Below, piece by piece: positions 1-11,700 of a DNA stretch of 64,000 nucleotides. Position numbers and translations under genes: made by a program. Each line of letters begins with the position of its first letter. Within the stretch, counting starts at the first letter, position 1. Under the pieces are notes generated by a model that had not been told where the DNA came from, ran no database searches, and was given only the letters and a program-made list of their open reading frames with translations. This stretch comes from Hyalella azteca (taxonomy: Eukaryota > Arthropoda > Malacostraca > Amphipoda > Hyalellidae), in contig NW_025931635.1 of NCBI RefSeq assembly GCF_000764305.2, positions 1 to 64,000 of the forward strand, read 5' to 3'.

Positions 1-253
1 CAAGAGTCCGGCCGTAAATTCGCCCGCGACGTCCTTGGCTTCTAGTGCTGAAACAGTTCAAACAGCTGAAAACATATTGGTTTACTAAATGGGTTCTATT
101 TGTGAAATACACATTTGTGTTTAACCTTTATCTTTTAAAATTTCAGCGTACTAAATTTCAAGAGAGTGGCGTATGTCTGTGGGGGCGCTAGAAATTCACT
201 ACTCACTAGGGGGTCAAAGGGGGCGCCAGCCTGAAAAAGTTTGGGAACCACTG
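1..253 (-). mobile_element. hAT-like element end, cut by the window edge
   Basis: The reverse complement of this stretch matches 39,718 to about 39,985, the left end of a complete hAT-like element. It ends at 253 in ...TTTGGGAACCACTG, the reverse of the CAGTGGTTCCCAAA terminus. The rest of the element lies before position 1. It is non-coding here. Confidence 0.75.
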
Positions 254-1490
254 ATTTAGATGGTTGATGTTGGCTCCAGGGCTGATTTGAGCGTTAATTT
301 GCTGGTCTACGGCTGCGCACCCGTAGGAAGCACTTCCAGTCAAAACATACCCCTTCTCTGCATTGCATCATCTAATCTGTGCATGAAAGCGTTCAGACTC
401 GGAGCGTCAACGATGTCAGTAATAATATGCCTGGTTCCACATTTGTGACACGAAACGAAAGGTGTTGACGCATAGATGTGTTACAGCGCAGTTTTTTAAC
501 TACTCAATTAAGCGGGAGCGCAGCCGTGCACCACCAATTTTGTGCACCAATAAGCCTTGAATCGAACGCCTTGGATCTCTCCGGACCTACACCAATCAGC
601 CGTGCACCACTCGGCTTTGTCTTCCTCCGGCCTTGACCACCACCTGCCGTGCACCACCAGGCCGCGGATCGAATATGACTTCCAGGCATCGTTAAATTAC
701 GTAATTTTACGTTCACCGCATCTGAGGTTAGGTTTCAGATAGCATAGTTCTGTTCCAAAATTTATCGTCCTTCGACAAGTAGCCGTTCGACCGAGGGCTG
801 GTTCGACCCACGGCCTAGATACAGGCGGCTTGAAGTGTTGAAGGCTACGTTCCGGAAGGCAGGAATCATGATGGTCCATTACATCCAGGGCAGTGGTGGT
901 CTTCGGCAGGCGACCCAATTAAGCGTGACTCTTGCTTGTGGTTTTTGTTTCACATTCAAGCAAGCCTCATAAAAAATTTTGTTTTGACTTAGACCAGTCA
1001 AGTGGGTTCTTCTGAAAACTTGTATAAATCATGAGTATATCCTGAAATTATACCTGTTGCATGTCTCTGAACACTCTCGAATAAATTTTTGTCCTTTCAA
1101 AGTTTCGATGACCACACGGCATAACCTAAAAGTGCCTGTACTCGGGGACAGTACTGGGCCGCCAGTTGATCTGCCGCTGGAACAGTCCACACGCGGGCGC
1201 GCGAGAACGATAAAAAACAGCGTAATCGATTTTGCGTCAAGGAGTTCAAGATGCTCGTTAGAGTGTCTTATCAGTCAAAGCGTTTATCGTTTCTTTAACT
1301 TGCGTTTCAATATGATTAAAAATTATTTACTTGTTGTCGGCATAAATTACCTCTTGGACAATTTTTCAGCCGGTTTTCAAGGTTTAACGAACATAAATAT
1401 ATCTCAAATTAATGACCACAAGCTATCGGACACCTTTGCGGCCGGCCTCCACGGCTCATGCAGTGAGGCAAAATATATCAAAACTAATGT
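254..1490. other. Gene-free stretch
   Basis: No supported gene. GCCGTGCACCAC recurs at 523, 599 and 646 in slightly GC-richer sequence, a decayed short repeat. An open frame of 155 codons at 1057-1524 has no recognisable domain and runs into repeat sequence. Confidence 0.4.
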
Positions 1491-1496
1491 ACGCAG

Positions 1497-2045
1497 CTCG
1501 AAACTTTACACATGTATTCGTTAGAACCTAACGGTGCTGTTCTGAGGCCATGGACATTTGTTTGATTTTCCTTCCTTAGCGATTTATTCGGCAAACGGAC
1601 CAGAATTCGCAATGAGCTATTATATATTCTATTCTACAATACAGATTTGAACGAAACTTTTAATACACATCCCTAAACACCAAACAGTTATATTAAGGTT
1701 GTGACCATTTTGTCGATTTCTCCTTCGTTCGCGAGTTATACGGAGAAGCGACCGACATTTCTGTGGCCGATTGTCAAGTTTGCAGTGAGCCTAAAATATC
1801 TCCAAAATTAATCAAATGCGAATTTTGGTCCGTATTGCTGTATCAGTCGCAAACGAAGGCAAATCGAAATAATCGTCGAGACCCATACATCACACAGGTT
1901 CTAATGAATACATGTGTAAAGTTCTGGTGGTATTAGGCTGAGCCTGCGTCCATTAGTTTGAGAGGTATTTTAGGTTCACTGAATCTTGGAGACCGGCTGA
2001 GTCAGACCGGCCGCAAGACAGGCCGTAAAAGTGTCCGCATATGTT
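1497..2045. repeat. Diverged internal hAT-family repeat with inverted ends
   Basis: About 30 bases at 1497-1530 recur inverted at 1893-1930 (core TACACATGTATTCGTTAGAACCT). Shorter pieces (TTCGTTCGCGAGTTATAC near 1723, CGCAAACGAAGGCAAA near 1850, CATTAGTTTGAGAG near 1951) match internal motifs of the element at 39,718-41,345, so this is a related, rearranged copy. No coding content. Confidence 0.55.
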
Positions 2046-2698
2046 AGCAAAAACAGCCTTGAAAGTTGCAGTGAAGTTCGTTTTTATACTCTATGACTAA
2101 GAAATGTTATTTTTTTGTCAACTATTTGCCCAAATATTCAAACATCAGCTTTTAAAATATATAGTCACCAAATTAGGGCATTGCTTCACGTGCAAAACCT
2201 TGCAGACTGGCCGAGAAACTGTCCGGAGAAATGTCCAGTTAGTTTTTAATTTTTAAATAATGCTTTGATGAAATTGTGATTAATATTATGCTAATTCGAA
2301 TTAATTTTATCCTTATTTTATTACACTAATATTGTATTTTTGCGTAACTATCCCGCAAGCTATACCAAATTTTCAGGATTTAAAGCTTAATGATAAAAAA
2401 TCACTAAATTTCTGGGGTTCAAGAAATAATCCAACATCTCATAATGTAAAAAAGTGTTGTGATTTAAATTGTTGAATTCTACTAAAAAACTCCAGGGACG
2501 ATTATATTAAAATTATAAACTTGAAATCAGCATTTCATATTTTTAAAAATGCTCGAGTAAAAACCTTTGAAACTCAAAATTTATGCCATACAAGTTTCAG
2601 TTCGAGTTTAGGTCGTGGATTGTGTGCGTCGGCGTTCATTTGTTTCGACTACGGTCCTATTGATACCGCGTGTAAAGCATACGCCATTGCCGTCGTCC

Positions 2699-2782
2699 AT
2701 GATGGCTGCAGCTGCAGGTGCAAATAATAATAGTTTTTCGCAGAATCCCGCATTTGCTGACGCTGTTCAACGTGCTAAACAG
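2699..2782 (+). CDS. Psi: Psi exon 1 (start codon, N-terminus)
   Basis: Two tandem ATGs at 2699 and 2702 open 28 codons rich in Ala and Asn, ending FADAVQRAKQ, then AG|GTAATT. FADAVQRA(K/R)Q-type sequence followed by IAAKI in exon 2 is the conserved start of FUBP proteins. The upstream 100 bases are GC-richer than their surroundings, which fits a 5' UTR. Either ATG may be used. Confidence 0.85.
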
Positions 2783-5700
2783 GTAATTTGATGATGTATT
2801 ATGTTTTTTTGCTAACCAAAACGTTATTTATGTTGTTAATTTCATTTTAGCTGGTCTCAAAGATGAGTTTATAATGCGGCTTCTTAACTGTTAACTTTTC
2901 GGCTCTGAATAATTGTCACTCGTTTTTTTCGTACGTGAATACGTCTGCAGCTGTAATTTTTAGTGTTCAAGGACATTTCCTGTGTATTTAAGTTGGGTTA
3001 CAGTGAAAATGTATGTGTATTATTCGCGAAAAACAGATTTTTTAGAGATGAAAAGTAAACAAGATGGCTACGGCCGCTATGCTAAGGCGGGCCGAGCGCG
3101 TGGCGACGGGACCGGAAGTACTGACTACTGAGGCTAGCTAATTCTCAACTGATATTCATCGAAGTCTGGTGTTTAAAAATAACTGATTCTGGCTTAGCCT
3201 ATTCATCATTATTGCAAAACTAAGTAATTGGTTTTTAGTAGGTAGCTATATGTATTTACAATGGAATTTAGTGGATGGTTATGATTAGAAATTTTCTTAT
3301 TTGATCAGGCCTAGGTAGCCTAGCTAATTAGGCTATTTTAAATTTAAAGTGAATAGGTAAATTATTCCAAAGATCTTTGAAGGTTGACTCTGATACTGAT
3401 AGTGATTGATAGGTGCTAAGATTGGTATAGGTACCTTACTTACGGCTTACCGTACCTAATCTTTTGCAAGCAGCAAACATATTCAATGCTAGGTAGCCTA
3501 ATTCATTATTTAATAAATATGAAATTTTTAACTATTAATTAATGTATTTGTAATGATTTGGAACTACTGTGGTAATACTCCAGATTAAGTGCATCATAAA
3601 AAGGGTGTTTTTTTAATTATATTTTTTTTGGGGTGTAGATTAGTAGATTAAGAATCTGAAATCTGTTTTAGGCAGTCAGCCAGGATGGAATTCTAATAAT
3701 GACGGTTCATATATTATTCCTGATACACCTACACCAGTTTTTCGATACATTATTTGAGGCAAAAAAATGAACTTCTTATAGGCTTAAAACACGTATGGGT
3801 ATACTAAGTTTCTATAAGGTAATTCACTTGGAAATGTTGCGTGCCAGCAAGGCTGCAGGCACATCTTTCACTCGACAATTAAACTTATACAAAGTATTAG
3901 TTCTTTAAAGATTTGTCTCTTAATGACTGCAAAGAAGTAAACTTAATAAAGTAATTACAGCTACCATGACTACGCTGTCAAGCAGACTTTTCGATGATGC
4001 ACACACTAAACATGCAATTCATGGGAGCGAGAATACATAGAACAACAAAAGCAGTTGCCCGCAGAGTGGAAATCTAAGATTAGAGGTTCACTTAAAAAAA
4101 AGCGTTCCGCCTTGAAAAAAAACGTTCCAGGCAAGTGGCAACTAGAAACAGGTTTGCAGGTCGTCAGAAATCGGCCTCGGCACGAACGTTACGTCAGGCA
4201 ACACAGAGAACTTCCCAATATTGTTAATTGTGCGCGTCACTCACGGATAAGCAAGAGGACTCTACTGAAAGACACGTTGTGCTCAGTAGAACACGTTGTG
4301 CTCAGTAGAAGTTACAAGGTCGCTACTGACACCAGTAGAAACTCATCACTCACTGACCACAGTCACCCATGCGCAAGGAAGATCTTGGATAGGTTGCTTA
4401 AGCTTTGCGCCCCACATGAACGTTTCCGAGGTCGCCGGTAGAGACGCGTCACTCCGGTGAGCAAAGGATATCTTGAGGAGGCCTCACAANTTTACGTTTC
4501 TGCGTGAATTTTGATGCTGTTAGCATTGAAATACTCTGTCTCTTATACACATCTAGATGTGTATAAGAGACAGTGATGATGGAGTGAAAGTGGAAGTGTG
4601 CTGGACGTTCCAGATTTTTGGGTCCTGCTTTCCAAATTGCTATGTTTACCAGTTAATATATTACCCCTCTGGATTTCCACACTGGTTGCCCGGTATGCAA
4701 CTGCAAAAACAAATGATGATTGCGGCAGCGGCGGCATGAACCATAACGTTAATATAGTCAATGCAAGAGAATGATTAATTATGATATTTCAGATAGAGAT
4801 TTGAAATATTTTTGGAAGCCTAAAACTATAACAAATTATTTTGTTACTGTGACATGGTTGATTTCAAAATAAATATTTTAATGCGAATTCAGGAAAAACG
4901 TTTAAAATAAATTGAATAATGTTCATTTATATCTATAGGTGGGAGTAATTCGAGTAAACAACTACAAATCGATTTATTATCCTTTAAATAAGAATCTTTG
5001 CATTGAAACTTCTGGAAGATGTGTCCACCGCAATATTTATACAGTGGTATCAAGAGTCAAAGCCATCAACCAATCGTTGGATGGCCGCAAATATGTCGCA
5101 TCGTTCTACCTATTACAGTCAATAGAACCTTAATAAACTCTGTTCATCAAAAGGACAAAAAGCTTATGTATCAAACATATGTGGTAGTACAATAAATTTT
5201 GAGATCTCCAGTCATGAGACTTGCATTCATACCCATAGGTGATCTTGAATTTCTGCACTGCGTTCAATTAAGCAATTTGTAAAATCATAAATTTCAAATA
5301 GGTACCAACTTTTTCAATTTAATTCTGAATGAGTCGCGTCTGTTGAATTCTAATAGGGATCATTAATTTTTGCATCGTATTTCTGAAAATCAAGTAGTGC
5401 ATTTCTTTTAAATTAAAAACATTCTTTTACATCAAAAACAACGATTTTTTTCTTACAGCTTCTTTGATAATTGATGATCTCACTCATATAACTTAATATT
5501 TTAAATTTGATGATTTTGTCATTTCGATGACTAAACTTTCTTTGGTTCATTAAAATAAAATAATTACTGCTTATAAACAACCAACGTTTTCTAAAAGACA
5601 CAAAACGTTTGAAAACTCGCCATGGGAGACAAAATCATTCAGGATTTGAAGTGAAGTGAAGTTATTAAGACAAATTTGACATCATAGGGTGAAAACATGA

Positions 5701-8700
5701 ATTAATTCATATTTAGAAGCGTATCAATTGGTGTTTAAATTTTGAAACAATTTTCCATCATTTAAATGTCACTGTGAAATGTGGATCAAATCTATTTATT
5801 ATGAAATTGAACTTTACAAGACCAAAACAAGGTGTCTGACACCGTCTTGTCTAATGTCAACAGTCAATACAATGTTGCCATACGCCGTGAAAGATTAGCA
5901 GTTTATCCCATCATTCCGTGGGGATTCGAGAACTTTGTTGGTATTGGTGAAATCGTGAGAATTTTCTGTGAAAGTTTACGTAATTTTTATTTTTTATTTT
6001 GGAACATATTCATTACAAAATTTGTCGATACGGATACGCGACTAGTGATGTATTGGAGGGAAGAGTCACCGACTTTTTATCGGTTTTCGAATCACACGCA
6101 AGCGAGTTAGAGGAAGTGCAGCTGTCCGAGTGTCCGCAGTTTCTGACGAGCTCAGTGTAAGAGTATGAGTAATTGAGTATCAATTGTCACTTTGTCAAGT
6201 TCGGTGTAAGGTGGTAAATTTTTCGATACATTTTCTTTTGTTAACATGATAATATATTACCTATACAGAATTCCATACTGCAGTCAGCATCGGAAATTTT
6301 TAATGGAACCTGTTCCTAACTGACCTAACCTGCAAGGTTTTTGTTGATTGGCTAGGGTAAACGCGGTATATTCCAACGTTTGTTGATCGTTGAAATAGTG
6401 ACGTCTACATTTGCGCGTCAAACTACTGCCAAAACACTAGATCTGGGCCATCTAGCGGGAAAATGTTGAGATCCAAAGAGAGACGGTGCATGCCGCCCAA
6501 TGAGATAATCGAAAAATGTGTCAAAGTTGACAGTTGACCTTGCTCTACCAAATAGTGATAAACGGTGTAGAAAGAATATTATGGTTTGAGACTTTTAAAT
6601 ACGTCTGTGAATATATTAGGAATCCTTTAAGTATACTTGTATTCGCTGATTTCAAGTGGTAAATAAATTAATAGATGATTAAGTTGAGAAACGCATTTAG
6701 ACACATAAAAACTAATTCTGACACAACTTGAATTGGACACACACAGCTCATTTCAAGCTATGTGCAAAAATTAAAATTTTCTTAATTAAAAGCTTAATAA
6801 CTGTTAATTAAAAGCCTAATTAAGTAGTGCTCAATATTCAATAGTGTTCTAATTCAAAGCCGTGTCATATTCCAATACAGCTCACACAGCGATCAGAATT
6901 CGAACACGTGGATGTCGGAATTACGTATTAGTACAATTTGAAGCACGAACGGAATATGTCTCACAACGTGCCGAATATAGTCACACAGTGTCGGAATATA
7001 GGGATTTGGTAGGTTTGCATTCTAAAGGCTTTTCAATAAATAGGGCAACATTTTGTGATGTTTCATCGTTGCTGGCGCGTAGTACAGTGTTTTGAGAGTC
7101 ACGTAAAGCAAACGGAACTCGAGTAACGCATATGGTTATTTTTTTATAGTTTTTCATTTCTCGATGCGTCCTTAATGTGTCGGAATATACCGCGTTTACC
7201 CTAGGTTTTTCCGGCTGCCGGATGGACTCCAAACATAGAAAAAAACCTATTGGCTAGGTTTTTCTGGCCACTGTACGGACTCCAAACGTAGAAAAAACCT
7301 AGCCAATCAACAAACACCTTGCTGGTTAGGTCCAGTTAGAAACAGGTTCCATTAAAAATTTCTGATGCTGACTGCCAAAAACAGATTTCAGATTCTTAAT
7401 CTACAACCCCAAAAAAAAAAAAACAAATAATTGAAAAAAAACTTTTTTTTGGATGCACTTAATCTAAAGTAATACCACTACTGTTGTTCATGAATCTACC
7501 GGTGATTAAAAACCCCATTTTCAACCAGAGTGGAAAATTGGACAGAAGCCACCAGTGAATTGGATAAAAGCACCCATGTATCTGGATAATTTCTCGTTCA
7601 CAGATGCCTATTGCCTTTCCTTGAAATTTTCAGTGTAAAATAAAAGAAATTGTGTAATTTTTAAACTCCTGCTGTTTTCAAGTGCAATTTTAAATTCTAT
7701 AAGTAGACCAGCAGCATAGTATCATGGATACTAGCATCCTCGTACATAAGATATTGGTTTAAATCTCTCGTAAATGAGAAAATTAAAAATGAACTGATTG
7801 TAAAAAATCACTGGTTTGCCACTGTGCTCCTGCATATTGTAATAATTTTCTCAGGATAAACCTAGTGAGGAAAACATCTACTCTCTGAGTCTGAGCCATG
7901 ATTTTATGGATCTGGAAGCCATTATTCCATTTATATGAGCTGTGAATACCATATCCTGGCCATGAAAAGATATTCATGAGCCACAAACTCATTTGCCAAG
8001 TCCTATGTACATATTACCCTAAATCTCCAATCATTTACTTGTGATACATTATATTTTAGCAGGAATATGTACTGAATTAGAAAGATGAAAATTATGTGAA
8101 ATGGCTTTGTTTCTGAACCGCAATTTATTCAATCAAACAAAAGTACATTACATCAGAGCTGCAAGATATTACATACCTACTAAAATTATGTGATATTAGA
8201 GCCACAATATTTAAAAAGGTAAGACTTTTCAAAACTAGGGATGAACCAGGACAACTGGGACAAGACAAGAAATTGGCAAAAAAAAAAAAAAAAAAATATG
8301 GAGAAGTTGAAGTTTGTCCCAGAATACAACATGTGAACCAGGACATGACTGTGTCCTGGTCCTTGAAATTTGTGTCCCAGTAATCATGAAATGATACAAG
8401 ACTGATATATATATAAAATAAGGAATGATGTAATGAGACTAGCAAGACATGTCCTAAATATTCAAGGCAAAATGAAATATTTCTTAGGAATTTAAAAGCA
8501 AAGAAAATACCACAAAAATTCACCATATCTTTATAAGAGAAAACGTTTCGGAGTCCAGCTCCATCGTCAGTTCAAACCACAAAATTCTGTTCAGAAAAAG
8601 TTCAGTCCTAGAAACACAAATAAATCAATTAGTAAAGTAAATGCAATAAAAATAAATAGATAAGACATGAAAATAATGCTAGTAAACGTAAACGGCCTAT

Positions 8701-11700
8701 CTATTTACTATTTCAAGAGGAAAGGAGCTAAAAGCGGCATTCAGACTAGGCTAAAAATATTTCTTGCCATACAAAAAAAAATGTTCAAAATACATAGTAG
8801 AGGAATGCCAAGTTAGCATTTGATTGTTAATGAGCAGTTGCGTTTCATGGGCTGATTTAGCAAAATTTAACTGCTAAATGACTTTGGCCAAGAATAAGTA
8901 GGTGGTTATGACAATGTCTGGCAAAATATTGTGTGAATGATGTTGCTGTTAAGCTTTTAACAGCACACAATGAGAAATGGAATAATTCAGTATGCCTAAT
9001 GGCATCATTGTAAGTCATTGACATAGTGTCAATTGGTCAGCTGTGTGGAAAGGCTTTCTTGGGCCCTGCATGATGCCAGAAAACAGAAGTTGGAAGAGAA
9101 CTAGAAATAATTTGAGGCAATATGAGGCCCAATATGAATATGAAATAATTTGAGGCAATATGAGGCACCATCCTTGACAGAAACTAAGCTCCAGTATTGT
9201 CTTGTCTTGCATCCTTGCAACCTTGAATGCCGATTTCGAGGCGCCCGGGACTTTGTTGGGCTCTACTAAACAATCACACTTATTGTCACTGGAAAACTAT
9301 CTCCTCCTACAGTTTTGAAGCTACAGCAATGAGACATATACCATTCGATTTGCAACAAAAAGATCTACAAATTTGTGCAGGAGTCTTTCTAATTGCATCA
9401 TAGTTTGGATTTTATTTTGCAAAAAGGGGGGTGGGAGGTAAAATTGAAGAATTTAAAAAAAAATTGACAAAAAATGCTCCCACACCCTCAAAAATGGGAA
9501 TTTCAAAAAACGCCTTTGCAAATTTGTAGATATGGTCTTTACGCATCGAATGATACCTATGTGTCTTGATGTTGTAGCTTGAAAATCCTAGGAGGAGATG
9601 ATTTCTACAGTATAGTCAAATGGGGTAAGACAGGATCGCAGCCTTCATGGGGTAAGAAAGGACCAGCCCACGGCGTGCATTCTAATTGCACTGAATTCAA
9701 TATGACAAAAGAATATGTTAGAGCAATCATTGCCTGTCATTTCAGTGTTTGTGGCAACCCTCTTCTGCAAATAATGAATTTCTGGCTGATTTTTAAAGAA
9801 AACCTATGTAAAGAAGGGTCACAAAATAGTTAACCCTGTTTGGGAAATAAGCTCTATCTAATGACAAAAAATTTTTTGGCCAGGTTTGTGGATGTAGGCA
9901 GGTAACCTCAAGTAATAGGCAACTTTTTAGACATACTAGGCATTCTTACCTGCTACCATCACTGCTTGACATGTATTCTAAAATGGGGTAAAAAAGGACC
10001 AGACATGGGGTAAGACAGGACCACTAAATGCTCATGTTTTACCACACAAGTGGTCCTATCTTACCCCACAAATGGTCCTGTCTTACCCCACAAATGGTCC
10101 TATAAGATGGGACCAGCTCACTTTTTTTAATCTGTACAGAAAACTGTGTTAGATGCAAAACATCTGAGTTGTAGCTTAGAAGCCCATTGCATAACTACAC
10201 CTTGTGATAGGTTTAGGGTTTTTTAGTTATTCATGGTATAGATGCTACAGGCTTGTTAGTGATTTCGGTCCTCTCTTACCCCATCTGACTATATACCCCC
10301 TTTTGTGCCTTTTTCTAAGAATTTCATGTTTTCTTTCATTTTTTTCTGGATTAACCTTAATCAGATATGGATTAACATAAATTCTGCAGCTCAATAGCAT
10401 TTCGTTTTGACAAACAAAAGCCATTTTTAAATAGGGAAAAGTGTAAAAAAAATTTCCACTAGTATAATTATCAAGCCTGATTGAATTTTGTACCTAAACT
10501 TTGAATTATCATACTATGTTCTTTCTTTATTTTCTCAGATTGCTGCCAAAATCCAGCCTGGTGGTCAAAAGCGACCATTGGAAGAAGGGGAAGGTATGGA
10601 TCGTATGGGAGGTAAGCAGACACCTGCTCTCCGTTATTATGTCAACTCATTATAAGTTGTGGATTGTCTTCATAATCTAATTAAAAAAAATTAGTTAGCA
10701 ACTGTAATGATATGTTGGTAATTGTAGTTCCTATATTTTTTTGAATGAATAATTTAATTTAGGACATTTATTGATAAACATGTCAACAAATTGTAAACAG
10801 TATACCGTACTATTAGATTTTCTCTGTTATGGATGACACCACAGGCCCAGATGCGAAGCGAATAGCCAACAACGATGGGTCCCCAGTGTTCATGGGCCTG
10901 GCCGGCAATGGCCCACCAATGGGTGGCATGGGCCGACCAAACATGGGTCCTCCAGGAGTAGGGGGTGGATCTGAGCAGGAGGAGATATCTGTTCCTGACA
11001 AGATGGTTGGGCTCAGTAAGTCTTGTATAGAACTTTACTCCAATTACTACTCAAATGTGCTGGATTGCTTTTGTTCTCATATCCTTTAAGTTTATTTCTA
11101 TTATCCTTGGACATCTGATTTCTCAATTCGATGTGCATTATTTTGATTGTGCCATCTCAAGTATTTCCCATCATTTTTTCAAAGTACAATGCAACTTAAG
11201 TGTGTTTGAAGTATTTGTTTCTGACCAGGTGTAGTCTGGTCTATCTATCTAGAAATATTAGAAATTTGGGTTTTAATGAAAAATTGTTTTTGACAAAATT
11301 ATTTCTCATCACTGTGAAGTTTAGTTTTGTTTTAGTAGTTTAATCCATCGTGTTTTCCATCTGAAGGAAAAACTGAAACTTCTATCATATCATTTAATAA
11401 TTAAACTTGATGAAATTTTGTTGTGCAGTCATCGGTCGCGGTGGAGAACAAATTACACGCTTACAACGTGAAAGTGGTGCCAAGATTCAGATGGCACAGG
11501 ATAGTCAAGGCCGACCAGAGCGACTTTGTACCTTATCTGGCACTCGGTGGGTAGCGTGTTCTTTAAGACCTTGAGTTCTTCTGGAGTTGAGTATCAATTT
11601 GGAGTATTACCAAAAGTACTCTGAAAAAAATGCAGTATAAATGTTTTTGGACATAGGAAATGAATAGCAATTACAATCGTCGTCTTTCGATCATTTCGAC

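Larger units (their letters stand above)
3681..6280. mobile_element. hAT-like DNA transposon, non-autonomous, with 8-bp target duplication
   Basis: Ends are CAGGATGGAATTCT (left) and the reverse of CAGTATGGAATTCT (right), a 14-bp TIR with one mismatch beginning CAG. Flanks are identical 8-mers CAGTCAGC at 3673-3680 and 6281-6288. Removing one copy plus the insert restores the arm of the surrounding foldback element. An 8-bp duplication and CAG-type termini are hAT hallmarks. Open frames of 128 codons (4055-4441) and 64 codons (4939-5133) are not recognisable as transposase. Internal length is unreliable because of the adapter junction at 4536-4573 and the N at 4490. Confidence 0.8.
3566..7485. 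mobile_element. Foldback-type element, interrupted by a later hAT-like insertion
   Basis: The right arm 7187-7485, reverse-complemented, matches 3566-3680 and then, without a break, 6281 to about 6380. Landmarks are AGATTAAGTGCATC (left) against GATGCACTTAATCT (right), and GGTAAACGCGGTATATTCC near 6356 against its reverse at 7184-7202. So the element had long inverted arms and a loop of about 0.8 kb, and was split at 3680/6281. The right arm carries an extra segment of about 100 bases (two ~50-base copies of a TTTGGAGTCC-containing unit). No transposase is visible. Confidence 0.75.
2783..10538 (+). other. Psi intron 1 (7.7 kb), filled with transposon remnants
   Basis: Bounded by AG|GTAATT and TTTTCTCAG|ATT. 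It holds a foldback element (3566-7485) with a hAT-like insertion (3681-6280), a hairpin repeat (9283-9607) and a TIR element (9611-10293). No coding gene is supported inside it. Confidence 0.75.

Noticed and set aside
770..830. GGTTCGACCCA as a tRNA B-box
   Set aside because: No matching A-box at the right distance and no cloverleaf on either strand.
1057..1524. 155-codon plus-strand open frame
   Set aside because: No recognisable domain, and it runs into hAT-family repeat sequence.
4055..4441. 128-codon frame within the hAT-like element as transposase
   Set aside because: No hAT catalytic or dimerisation motif, basic low-complexity composition, and assembly here is unreliable.
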